A stretch of 64,000 nt of DNA from the NCBI RefSeq assembly GCF_018863415.1, contig NZ_JAHKSN010000002.1, positions 124,001 to 188,000 of the forward strand, written 5' to 3'. This document shows positions 38,455-46,253 of the stretch, one piece after another (within the stretch, counting starts at the first letter, position 1; every line of letters starts with the position of its first letter). The position numbers were made by a program, and so were the translations under genes. Under the pieces are notes generated by a model. It did no database searches. It saw only the letters and a program-made list of their open reading frames with translations, and was not told the DNA's origin. The DNA is from Deinococcus aestuarii. Lineage in GTDB: Bacteria; Deinococcota; Deinococci; Deinococcales; Deinococcaceae.

Positions 38455-39884
38455 TGCCCCACGAGGGTGAACGCGGCGGCGTCACCGGGAGCCTGCGCCG
38501 GCTGCTGGACAGCCCTGAGGCCCATGCGATGCGCGCCGAGATGCACATCGAGACCCCCACCGCGACCGGCGCGCCGCCTCCGACCCTGCGCGTGCCCCGG
38601 CCCGACCCCGAGGCGCTGCCGCACCTGGTCATCGCCATCGACGGCTCCGAGGGCCACATCCCGCTTGAGGGCGGCTTTCCCGGCGCCGAGGCGGCGGTCG
38701 TGACCATCGCCGCGGTGTTCATCGACCTGCGCAAGCTCCGCGACGTCGAGGACCGGGGCATTCCCGATCCCCGGCGCTTCAAGGACCTGCACGGCACCGA
38801 AGGCATCGAATTGCTGCTGCCGTCGACCAACCTCGTCCTGGGCGACGACCCCGACGCCCGCAGCAGCTTCCGCCGCAAGGTCTACGAAGTTCTTGGATCG
38901 CGGCGCGTGTTCGACGACGGCGAGACCCTGCTCGAGACGTACGAGACGCTGCTGTCGCTGCGAGAGGGGCGTAGCGACAAACTCCCCGGCTGCCCGCTGA
39001 TGGATCTGTGCCCCCACGAGGAGGCCCGCTACCACTCCCACGCCGCCATCGGCGCGTGCCAGTGCGGCGAGCACCCCACCTACTCGACCGATGCCCTGCG
39101 CATCTACGAAGCCTTCACAGACGTTGCCACCAACCAGACCGCCGTCACCGAGACGCGCAGCGCCATCGAACACCTCGTGCTCGTGAACATCATGCGCTAC
39201 TTCGAACGCCACGCCCTGTGGAGCTCGATGCGCACCGTGGCCGTGGTGATGGACGGCCCGCTGGCGGTCAGCGGCCACCCGGCGTGGCTGGCGATCAGCA
39301 TCAAGAGCGAGCTCGCGCGCCTCGCGGAGCTGTGCCAGGAACGCACCGGAACCGTTCCGACGGTCTTCGGCATCGAGAAGACCGGCATGTTCCAGGATCA
39401 CCTGCTCCGCCTGGCGCACCCGGTTCCTGAGGCCGGCACACCGGGGGAGATGCCCGATCCCCGCACCGTGCGGCGCACCAGCCTGATCAACCCCGGCGAG
39501 GTGCTGCTCGTCAACGACGCGTACGTCAAGAAGAACATCATCTTTAAACACGAGGTGGGGCCGGGGCCTTTCAAGCCCTACGGCTCAACCAGCCATTACG
39601 GCCGCAAGGCGCTGTACCACACCACCGGCGGCGCGCTGATCACCCTGATGCCAGCCTTCTTGCGCCCTGGCGACGACGCGACGCTCAGCGAGGCCCGGGT
39701 GGAGCAGTTCCCCAACCTGCCGGTGATCCTGTCGCTGCTCGACGCCTTGGTCTCCGACCGCTACCCCAACGCGACCATCCCTCTGGTGGTCGCCCACGCC
39801 GAGGCCGCCATCCCGGCCCACGCCAACGCCGGGGTACTGCGGCGGTTTCTGCGTGGCGAAGAACCTGCAGGCGTGGAACGATGA
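38454..39884 (+). CDS. NurA-domain nuclease
   Basis: A 476-residue NurA protein. The first metal-binding Asp lies in LVIAIDGSEG (Asp63) and the second in AVVMDGPLAVSG (about 267), the two acidic motifs of the NurA RNase H-like fold; KNIIFKHEVGPG and ALYHTTGG lie further on. A Cys/His-rich insert (CPLMDLCPHEEARYHSH...CQCGEH, about 183-205) is unusual and may bind zinc. NurA degrades DNA from ends when coupled to HerA. It starts on the last base of the HerA stop and overlaps the methyltransferase by 4 bp, so the three proteins should be made together. Confidence 0.82.
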   Translation: MPHEGERGGVTGSLRRLLDSPEAHAMRAEMHIETPTATGAPPPTLRVPRPDPEALPHLVIAIDGSEGHIPLEGGFPGAEAAVVTIAAVFIDLRKLRDVEDRGIPDPRRFKDLHGTEGIELLLPSTNLVLGDDPDARSSFRRKVYEVLGSRRVFDDGETLLETYETLLSLREGRSDKLPGCPLMDLCPHEEARYHSHAAIGACQCGEHPTYSTDALRIYEAFTDVATNQTAVTETRSAIEHLVLVNIMRYFERHALWSSMRTVAVVMDGPLAVSGHPAWLAISIKSELARLAELCQERTGTVPTVFGIEKTGMFQDHLLRLAHPVPEAGTPGEMPDPRTVRRTSLINPGEVLLVNDAYVKKNIIFKHEVGPGPFKPYGSTSHYGRKALYHTTGGALITLMPAFLRPGDDATLSEARVEQFPNLPVILSLLDALVSDRYPNATIPLVVAHAEAAIPAHANAGVLRRFLRGEEPAGVER

Positions 39885-41080
39885 ACACGATGTACGAACC
39901 TGCCCCCAAGGCCAACACCGCCTCCGCTGCATCAAGCTGGATGCGCCTGGGACCGTGGTACGCCATGTTCCCGCTGGAGTTTGCCTACGAGATGATCCAG
40001 CGCTACACCGACCCCGGTGACGGCGTCCTCGATCCGTTTATGGGCCGCGGCACCACCCTCGCGGCCGCTCAGGCGCTGGGCCGCGGTGGACTGGGGAGCG
40101 AGATCAACCCGGTCGCGTGGGTCTACGCCGCGACCAAGCTGCACCCGGCACCGAAGCAGGCTGTGCTGCAGCGCCTCCAAGCCTTGTTCAACATCAGCGC
40201 CGCGCTGCCCGCCGGAACGCTGCCAGACGCCCCGGACCCGCTGCCCGAGTTTTTCGAGTGGGCCTTTCACCACGACGTGCTCCGCTTCCTCACCGTGGCG
40301 CGCCGCGAGCTCGACTGGCGGGCCAACGTCGTCGATCGCACCCTGATGGCGCTGCTGCTCGTCGATCTGCACGGCAACGCCGAGGTCTCGCTGTCCAACC
40401 AGATGCGTCAGACCAAGAGCATGGGACCTGACTACGCCGTCGCGTGGTGGAAGGAGCGCGGCCTGCGCCCCCAACCCAAGGACATCCAAACGATGCTGCG
40501 CGGCAAGATCGAGCGGCGTTACAGATACGGTGTGATGCCACCCCAGCCGATCCGCACGCTACTGGGCGACTCCACCCAGACCCTCAAGCAGCTTCGCCCG
40601 CGCGTAACCACGCCGCGCTATCGCCTGCTGCTCACCTCACCGCCTTACTTCGGGCTGGTCAACTACAACCGTGACCAGTGGATCCGCCGCTGGCTGCTCG
40701 GCGGGCCGTGGTCGAACTCCACCCGCGGCTCGCACAAGCATGAACGCGACTTCGCCAATGCGGACGACTACCGTCAGCTGCTGACCGACATCTTCACGGT
40801 GTCGCGCCGGCTGCTCACTGACGACGCGACCATTGTGGTCCGCACCGACGCCCGCCCCTTCACCCTGCAGACCACCCGCGAGGTGTTGCAGTCGGTCTAC
40901 CCGGAGTGGACGTTGCAGGAGTGCGCTCAGCCCTTCGGCGTGCGCACCCAGACCCACCTGTTCGGCGACAACACCGGCAAGCCGGGGGAGACCGACCTGA
41001 TCTTCACGCGCTCCCGCCTGGCCTCGTCCCGAGCCCCAGCCGCCGCTGCACCTCGTCGGGCAGCGCCAGTGGCACCGTGA
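39881..41080 (+). CDS. DNA methyltransferase (N4-cytosine/N6-adenine class)
   Basis: A 399-residue SAM-dependent amino-methyltransferase. Motif I is DPFMGRGTT (51-59) and motif IV TSPPYFG (about 250), separated by about 190 residues that may include the target-recognition region. TSPPY is commonest in N4-cytosine enzymes. It overlaps nurA by 4 bp. A methylase made with a HerA-NurA nuclease pair suggests a restriction-modification-like system in which methylation marks self DNA. The C-terminal 25 residues are low-complexity Ala/Pro/Arg and overlap a minus-strand ORF, so the true end of the protein may have been altered. Confidence 0.85.
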   Translation: MNTMYEPAPKANTASAASSWMRLGPWYAMFPLEFAYEMIQRYTDPGDGVLDPFMGRGTTLAAAQALGRGGLGSEINPVAWVYAATKLHPAPKQAVLQRLQALFNISAALPAGTLPDAPDPLPEFFEWAFHHDVLRFLTVARRELDWRANVVDRTLMALLLVDLHGNAEVSLSNQMRQTKSMGPDYAVAWWKERGLRPQPKDIQTMLRGKIERRYRYGVMPPQPIRTLLGDSTQTLKQLRPRVTTPRYRLLLTSPPYFGLVNYNRDQWIRRWLLGGPWSNSTRGSHKHERDFANADDYRQLLTDIFTVSRRLLTDDATIVVRTDARPFTLQTTREVLQSVYPEWTLQECAQPFGVRTQTHLFGDNTGKPGETDLIFTRSRLASSRAPAAAAPRRAAPVAP

Positions 41081-41207
41081 ACGGCTGCGACCTACTCACG
41101 TTTACGACGGCGGCCTCGCCCAGGTAGACGTACAGCCCCGAGACCTTCTGCTCGACGAAGAAGCGAGGGCTATCCAGCTTCGCAAGGGTGATGAGCACGT
41201 CGTTCAA
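41004..41207 (-). CDS. Small hypothetical protein (67 residues)
   Basis: The text LDSPRFFVEQKVSGLYVYLGEAAVVNVSRSQPFTVPLALPDEVQRRLG reads as a compact beta-rich protein with sensible codon use. The start is a TTG at 41207 with AAGGG upstream; a GTG at 41198 is possible. It overlaps the 3' end of the methyltransferase gene on the opposite strand by 77 bp. It is the last gene of the minus-strand set led by the LexA-like repressor. No family recognised. Confidence 0.45.
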   Translation of the reverse strand: MNDVLITLAKLDSPRFFVEQKVSGLYVYLGEAAVVNVSRSQPFTVPLALPDEVQRRLGLGTRPGGSA

Positions 41208-41219
41208 GACGCATCCCTT

Positions 41220-41420
41220 TCAGCAGCCCAGCTCCCCCAGCCACTCCAGCGTCGTGGGTAGGTCGCTGGCTTTTCCTTTGATGACCCACGTTTCCCCGTT
41301 GACCAGGGCGCGGGTCAGCACCCGGTTCTCGCGCGCCGCTGGCTCCGCGGGCAGGCGATGCACCGGCACGGCGACGGTGGGGTCGAGGACGAGGTTGGTG
41401 TTCGTTCGGGTCTCGGCCAT
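41220..41420 (-). CDS. Small hypothetical protein (66 residues)
   Basis: AGGAGG lies 6 nt before the ATG at 41420, which supports the start. The sequence (LVLDPTVAVPVHRLPAE...ENRVLTRALVNGETWVIKGKASDLPTTLEWLGELGC) has no membrane segment and ends in Cys. No family recognised. It lies between two other small minus-strand ORFs downstream of the LexA-like gene. Confidence 0.5.
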   Translation of the reverse strand: MAETRTNTNLVLDPTVAVPVHRLPAEPAARENRVLTRALVNGETWVIKGKASDLPTTLEWLGELGC

Positions 41421-41430
41421 GGCAGACCTC

Positions 41431-41580
41431 CTAGATAGCGCGCTCCCCGGGCCCCACGCCAGCTGGCTCAGCGCCCCGGCCAGCCTGCGGCCCCACCAGC
41501 AGGCTGCGCGCCGCCCCATGCAGGCCCCGCCCCAGCCGGTGCCCCAGCATCCCCTCGCTCATCCGCTCGTCGAGGCACAC
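41431..41580 (-). CDS. Possible very small ORF (49 residues)
   Basis: A GTG at 41580 opens a 49-codon frame (CLDERMSEGMLGHRLGRGLHGAARSLL) whose TAG stop lies directly before the AGGAGG of the next ORF. It would fill the only gap in this minus-strand gene set. The Gly/Arg-rich text could equally be a GC-rich shadow, so confidence is low. Confidence 0.25.
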   Translation of the reverse strand: MCLDERMSEGMLGHRLGRGLHGAARSLLVGPQAGRGAEPAGVGPGERAI

Positions 41581-41621
41581 GCGCGCCAGGCGGCGGCACC
41601 CGCGGGCCCGGGGCGTACTCC

Positions 41622-41924
41622 TCAGCTCCTGTTGAACTGCCACGAGAGCGTGAACACGCCGTTGTAGGGCAGCGTGCGCTCGAGGCTGTCGATGAAGGCT
41701 CCGGTCAGCCAGTGGCCCAGCCGTTCGCGGTCCAGGCCGCGCGTGAGGACCAACACCGGCCCGAAGTAGTCCTCGGCGCCCTTGTCCCCCGGCCAGAACG
41801 TCGTCCAGAAGCGTTGCCGCGCCTCGGCCTCGCTGACGGCCACCGTGACCAGCACCTGAATCAGCCGGCCCTCGCCGGTCGCGTAATGATCCAGGTGCAG
41901 GGTGTAGATCACCCACTCGTTCAT
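41622..41924 (-). CDS. Hypothetical protein (100 residues)
   Basis: GGAGGAG lies 8 nt before the ATG at 41924. The sequence has alternating strands and a helix (WVIYTLHLDHYATGEGRLIQVLVTVAVSEAEARQRFW, then GAFIDSLERTLPYNGVFTLSWQFN), a ferredoxin-like or small alpha/beta pattern. No signal peptide. I do not recognise the family. It follows the DUF2726 gene by 58 bp on the same strand. Confidence 0.6.
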   Translation of the reverse strand: MNEWVIYTLHLDHYATGEGRLIQVLVTVAVSEAEARQRFWTTFWPGDKGAEDYFGPVLVLTRGLDRERLGHWLTGAFIDSLERTLPYNGVFTLSWQFNRS

Positions 41925-41982
41925 CCCGGTTGCTCCTCCCCCCTGGCGGGCAGGACGCCGCGCCCCAGGCCGCGTAAATCGG

Positions 41983-42755
41983 TCATCCGCCACCTTCCCC
42001 CAGCGGCCCGGGGCAGATCCACCGGAAGCCCGGGTCGCGCTGCGCCTCCCGCAGCCGCCAGCCCAGCAGCGCCCGCAGCAGGCCCTCGGCGGGCGGCTCG
42101 CGCTCGTCGGTCCACAGGCGCAGCAGCGGCAATCCGGCCACGCGCAGGATGCGATTTTTGCGGGCGTCCCGCTCGCGCTGCGGGCTTTCCCGGTGCTGCG
42201 GGCCGTCCAGTTCCAGGGCGAGCAGCGGCGCGGCGGTCAGGTGGTCCTCGACGAGCAGGTCGAGGTGCGCGCTGCCGTGCGCGAGAAAGGACTGGTCCGC
42301 CTCGTCGAGCAGCGAGTTCATCACCTGCACGTCCAGCACCCGGCGCAGCGGCACCCGCGCCGCCACCGGGTGCGGAAAGAACGCCTCCCGACACAGCCGG
42401 GCGAGCACGCGCTCCCCCACGGAAAGCGCGGGGGTCCGCAGCCGCTGCGGGGAGGCCACGAGTAGCCGCGCGCCCACCACGCCGCGCAGGTCCCGCCGGA
42501 CCCGCTCGCGAAGGTCCTCCGGCAGCGCCCACCCCGTGGAGACGGGCCGCACCAGCCCCAGGGCCGCCAGGCCCCGGAGCTGCCCCCGGAGAGCCTCCGG
42601 CGTCACGCCCAGGGCCCCCGCCAGGGTCGCCTCGTCCGCGGCCCCATCCTGGGCTTCCAGGACGAGCAGGAGACGCCGCTCGGCGGGGGGAGTTCCCCGT
42701 AACGCACCGCGGGGTGAACCGCGGGCGGGACGTCCGACCGGGGCAGCGCCGTCAT
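41983..42755 (-). CDS. DUF2726-type PD-(D/E)XK nuclease with N-terminal winged helix, frameshifted
   Basis: The C-terminal half (AHLDLLVEDHLTAAPLLALELDGPQHRESPQRERDARKNRILRVAGLPLLRL) is a DUF2726 nuclease-like domain with Asp, ELDG and Lys in the expected order. The text before it (ERRLLLVLEAQDGAADEATLAGALGVTPEALRGQLRGLAALGLV) reads as a winged helix. The natural start is the ATG at 42755: AGGAGG lies upstream and it overlaps the lexA stop by 4 bp. That start is in a different frame; the frames join at a run of six G at 42685-42690, where a seventh G would restore ELPPAERRLL. Either a sequencing error or a real inactivating mutation. Without it, only 41983-42606 (GTG start) is open. Confidence 0.6.
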
Positions 42756-43447
42756 GCCCCCTCCTGGTTCCCCTCGGGGGCGCTGCGGCGCGAGCGTCCG
42801 GTGCCGATGTGCCCGACCAGGCAGCCCTGGACCTTGACCTCCTCGGCTGGAAAGGTCATGGGCGCGTAGGCGGGGTTCTCGCTGAGCAGGGTGACCGTGC
42901 CGTTGTCGCGTCCCCAACGCTTGAGGGTGGCGGTGCCCTCGCCGGGGACGAACACCAGGGCGATCTCGCCGCTGTGGGGTTCCTCGGCCTGGGGCCGGAT
43001 CGCCACCAGGTCCCCGGGGTAGATGCCCACGCCGATCATGGAGTCGCCGCGCACCTTGAGCAGGAAGTCGCCCTCGTGCAGGTCGAGCACGTCCTGCAGC
43101 CGCGCCGCGTAGCCCTCGATGCGCTCCTCGGCCAGCCCCGGCTCGCCCGCCGCCACCTCGCCCACGATGGGAAAGGAGAGCAGCCCAGAGTCCTCGGAAA
43201 GGCCCAGCAGCGCTCGGCCAGCTTCGGTGAGCTGAACCACGGCGGTAAAGCGTTCCCCAGCCTGGTAACGCACCATGCCCTGGTCGCGCAGCGCGAGCAG
43301 GTGGTTGCGGGTGTTCTGGCGCGAGTGCCCCAGCACCTGTGCCAGCCGCAGCGTCGTGATCGCCACGCCCTGCGCCTCCAATTGGGCAACCTGTTCGAGG
43401 ACGTCCCGTTGCCGGGCGGTCAGGGGCTCCTGCGAGGGCTCAGTCAT
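42752..43447 (-). CDS. LexA-like S24 repressor
   Basis: A 231-residue repressor. An N-terminal winged helix (LTARQRDVLEQVAQL...ITTLRLAQVLGHSRQNTRNHLLALRDQGMV) is followed by an S24 protease domain: cleavage site Ala100-Gly101, catalytic Ser136 in GDSM, and Lys176 in TATLKRW. The Ser-Lys distance of 40 is normal. It would cleave itself with RecA* after DNA damage and release its targets. The DNA-binding domain differs from classical LexA. It heads the minus-strand operon of the right transposon end, so those cargo genes may be damage-induced. The start at 43447 has AGGTGA upstream and sits beside an inverted repeat. Confidence 0.82.
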   Translation of the reverse strand: MTEPSQEPLTARQRDVLEQVAQLEAQGVAITTLRLAQVLGHSRQNTRNHLLALRDQGMVRYQAGERFTAVVQLTEAGRALLGLSEDSGLLSFPIVGEVAAGEPGLAEERIEGYAARLQDVLDLHEGDFLLKVRGDSMIGVGIYPGDLVAIRPQAEEPHSGEIALVFVPGEGTATLKRWGRDNGTVTLLSENPAYAPMTFPAEEVKVQGCLVGHIGTGRSRRSAPEGNQEGA

Positions 43448-43454
43448 CTTGTCA

Positions 43455-43474
43455 CCTGGCAAGAGTGTGCCAGG
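43455..43474 (-). promoter_or_regulatory. Putative operator of the LexA-like repressor
   Basis: CCTGGCA (43455-43461) and TGCCAGG (43468-43474) form a perfect inverted repeat with a 6-bp spacer, 8 bp before the lexA-like start and touching its ribosome-binding region. This is the position expected for autorepression. Confidence 0.55.
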
Positions 43475-43594
43475 GGCGCGGCGATAAAGCAAGAGGTGCC
43501 TGAAGTAGACAAACGCCGCTTCGAGAAGGAAGGCGGTCGTCACCCAAAGTCGGCCAGTGCATAACGAAGAGGAAGCCTATGCAAGTTCTGAAAG

Positions 43595-43701
43595 TGGCAA
43601 ACTACCCTGCACATCTGGGCCTGTATTCATCTTTGCCACCAGAAGATCCACCTCGTGCTTATCGCGCCGAGGTGGCAATTTACAAAGCATTCCTACAGAC
43701 A
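43595..43701 (-). repeat. Right transposon end with TTGCCA (putative TnsB) sites
   Basis: Read inward from 43701, TTGCCA is at 43673-43678 (minus strand), at the same distance from the tip as on the left. Another minus-strand site lies at 43595-43600 and an opposite one at 43633-43638. The tip TGTCTGTAGGAAT matches the left tip. Confidence 0.72.
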
Positions 43702-43754
43702 TGGTGTAGGTTGACGGTTTAACTAAACAATCTTGCCTTGTATTTGAACAGTCT

Positions 43755-44601
43755 ACGCCGTTTAGGGCCTGGGGTTGCGGGGCAAAAACAGCGTGCTAAG
43801 CGCATAAAAAGGGGAACGATATGGCTAGATATCGTCCCCGTCACAGTCTAGGCCGTCGTGCGGCCATCCGCCACTTCTATCGCTGGACCCGGAGGCACTT
43901 CAGCACACGGTCCACCTGCGTACACCAGAAGATCACAGACGCCTGGCTGATCGCGTTGCTGCTGAGCCGCTTCGTGTTCAAGGTGCCACACGCTTCAATC
44001 TGGTGGAGCTTGCTCCGGGAAGACCGCAAGGGTCTTCCCTCCTACACCCAGGCGTACACGCGGAGCGTGCGACTCCTTACCCGTCTCGAAGCTCTGGTGA
44101 CGACGGCTGAACAGTTGGCCGAGGTCATTATCGACTCCATGCCGCTCCCGATTTGTCGTCCCAAACGCACGAAACGCTGCGCGTTTCCGGGCGCACGGTG
44201 GGGGTACGGAACTCAGGGCGACTTCTACGGCTACAAGTTGCACGCGTGGGTGACTGCGAGCGGTAAGATTGTCCACTACGCCCTGCGGCCCGCCAACCTT
44301 CACGACCTGACCGTCGGCTTTGAGCTGAATCAAAGATGGCCGGAGTTCGGCGGCCCCAAGGTCATCGGGGACAAGGGCTATGCCGCTCTGGGCTTCGTGT
44401 TCCCGCCCAAAAAGAACACCCGCTATGACACGGGGTGGCGGGACTCCCGCCACCCCAAACTCCGCAAACGCATCGAGACGGTCTTCTCCCAACTGGTTGC
44501 GGGGCAGATTCGCTCCGTTCAAGCCAAAACGCTCGCAGGGTTGCGGCTCCGCGTCGTCCTGGCCGTTCTTGCCCATCACCTCACCAGGCCCTAAACGGCG
44601 T
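43755..44601 (+). mobile_element. IS982-like insertion sequence
   Basis: 847 bp bounded by perfect 18-bp inverted repeats: ACGCCGTTTAGGGCCTGG at 43755-43772 and its complement at 44584-44601. One transposase gene fills it. Repeats starting with AC suit the IS982 family. The flanks (GTCT, GTTT) show no obvious target duplication. It lies 54 bp outside the right end of the Tn7-like element. Confidence 0.85.
43821..44594 (+). CDS. IS982-like DDE transposase
   Basis: A 257-residue transposase. The first catalytic Asp is in VIIDSMPLPICRPKR, the second in GPKVIGDKGYAAL, and the Glu in RKRIETVFSQLVAGQ. The D-S-x-P-L and R-I-E-T-x-F-S-Q-L patterns point to IS982 within the IS4/IS5-like DDE group; an IS5 assignment is the alternative. 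It is intact, so the copy may be active. The ATG lies in an AT-rich leader 49 bp inside the left repeat, and the stop falls within the right inverted repeat. Confidence 0.85.
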   Translation: MARYRPRHSLGRRAAIRHFYRWTRRHFSTRSTCVHQKITDAWLIALLLSRFVFKVPHASIWWSLLREDRKGLPSYTQAYTRSVRLLTRLEALVTTAEQLAEVIIDSMPLPICRPKRTKRCAFPGARWGYGTQGDFYGYKLHAWVTASGKIVHYALRPANLHDLTVGFELNQRWPEFGGPKVIGDKGYAALGFVFPPKKNTRYDTGWRDSRHPKLRKRIETVFSQLVAGQIRSVQAKTLAGLRLRVVLAVLAHHLTRP

Positions 44602-44835
44602 GTTTCATAGCCCCAAACGCAGACAACGCGTGGGATACCGTTCTGGACGTGCTCCAACCCTGCTTTATCCCACGCATCCCACCTTTCCCACTCTTTCCTC
44701 GGTACAGGAGAGGACCAGACGTCCGCAGTCCAGTCCGACCTGCTTCGCGTGACCCTTGGGAGCCCTTAAATCGTTATGGACACGTTTTGGACACGCGAGG
44801 CCTTGAGAGGGTCAGCAGCTCACAGCACCAAAGAA

Positions 44836-44860
44836 GAAACCTCGTCTCAGACGAGGTTTC
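44836..44860 (-). terminator. Terminator of the tRNA-Lys gene
   Basis: GAAACCTCGT (44836-44845) pairs with ACGAGGTTTC (44851-44860), loop of 5 nt; on the minus strand it is followed by TTCTTTGG. It lies 2 bp after the tRNA CCA end. Confidence 0.8.
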
Positions 44861-44861
44861 C

Positions 44862-44938
<77 letters not shown>

Positions 44939-45056
44939 TGACTTGCAGTTGCCTGCTTTCTGGCTCCTGCGGCGTGCACGGGCGCTCTGCCGCAGGGCTG
45001 AATCATAGGGCGGGCCCCCACCAGCGTCAAGGCGGGGGGCCGAGGGCGGCTGATCC

Positions 45057-45131
45057 TCAGGTCCGCCAGGTCTTCCCGTGCAGGATGAGGTTGATCGTCG
45101 CCACGCTCACCCCGTACTCACGGGCAGGGCG
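45057..45131 (-). pseudogene. Remnant of a homing-endonuclease-like C-terminus
   Basis: The last residues before a stop read REYGVSVATINLILHGKTWRT, the helix-turn-helix ending typical of HNH endonucleases with a NUMOD-type domain (GVSxxTIxxIxxGKTW). No matching catalytic part lies upstream. It is probably debris from a selfish gene in the tRNA-flanking region. Otherwise I see nothing in the 335 bp between the tRNA gene and the PfkB remnant. Confidence 0.4.
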
Positions 45132-45273
45132 GGCCCCGTTTTCGGAGCGTCCTTCAAAACGGCGTCGGCGAGGTCGCCGCTGCCGTGCGTCACCGTCACG
45201 GCGTGGGGCGGGTGTCCCACGCGCAGGACGGCGGATCACCCTCCGCGGCGCCTCCAGCAGCGGCCAGGAGACG

Positions 45274-46104
45274 TCACCGGGCCACCCGTCCGGCGGGGAC
45301 GAAACTGCGGGGAGAGGTCGAGATGGCCCGCGAGGCGACCTGGACCCCGTGTTGCAGCGCTGTGCACAGGTTCTGGCCCGCCAGGCGCGGCTGAAGGTAG
45401 GCAGCGTTGAAGGTGTCGTCCGCGCCGACCGTATCGATCACGCGCACCGTCGGCGCGGGAACGTGGCACTCCTTGTTCCCGCAGGCCCCCAGCTTCACCA
45501 CGGCGGTGCCCCCGGGGGGCAGGAGACCGACCAGTGCGCGAACCGCCCGCCGGGGGTCGGGCTCGCCGGCGAGGCTGCGGGCTTCCAGCTCATTGATCAG
45601 CAGGTGCGTCACGTGGGGCAGCCAGGAGATCATCTCGGCCCGGACCTCCTCCGTAAACCCCCCTCCGGCCAGCCGGGATCGAGCGCGACCTCGCTGCCAT
45701 GCCCGGTCAGCTCACGCAGGAGAGCCGGGTAGTCCCGGCGCAGGCCTGGGGTCAGGAACCCCCCGGCGAGCAGGACCGGGGACGCGGACGGCACCGACGC
45801 CCGCAGGTCCGACCAGCCGAGGTGCCCCAGGTGGGTGATGAAGGAGCGCTCGCCGCCCGGGTGGGTGACGGCCACCGTGACGGAAGTCGGTTCAGGAACC
45901 GGATGCCACACGCCGGTCAGGTCCCCGCCGACCGTGCTGATCAGGCAGGCCCAGGACCCCCAGGGCCGCGAGAGCGACGGCGGCATTGCCCGCGTTGCCG
46001 CCCACCCGCCAGACACCCCGCTCGGTGCCCTCCGACGGCCAGGCGCCCAGCGGTCCCAGGATCAGGTCGACGTTGACATTGCCCAGGACGACGAGTTCTC
46101 TCAC
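45274..46104 (-). pseudogene. PfkB-family sugar kinase, broken by two frameshifts
   Basis: Three overlapping frames together give one kinase. Frame 1 from GTG 46104: ELVVLGNVNVDLILGPL...VGGNAGNAAVALAALGV. Frame 2 from about 45945: CLISTVGGDLTGVW...GLRRDYPALLRELTGHGSEVALDPGWPEG. Frame 3 from about 45660 to 45274: EVRAEMISWLPHVTHLLINELEA...VIDTVGADDTFNAAYL. The usual C-terminal motif DTxGAGD is changed to DTVGADD. The second break lies at a run of G. It follows the sugar permease genes on the same strand, so it was probably the kinase for the imported sugar. Confidence 0.75.
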
Positions 46105-46253
46105 AACAGGACCCCGGCGGGGAGGGGCAGCTCCTAACCAGGTCCCTCCGGGGGGCGGTGGGACTGGGCGTGCGCGCGCTGACCGGGCTGAAGGTCCCGG
46201 CTTCCCGCAGGGGTGGACACTGGGTCTCGTCGGCTAGGGGGGAGGGCCGCACC

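Noticed and set aside
44602..44835. Possible integrase remnant next to the tRNA gene, with repeated GGACACG at about 44779 and 44791
   Set aside because: The repeat is short and no integrase motif is readable in any frame.
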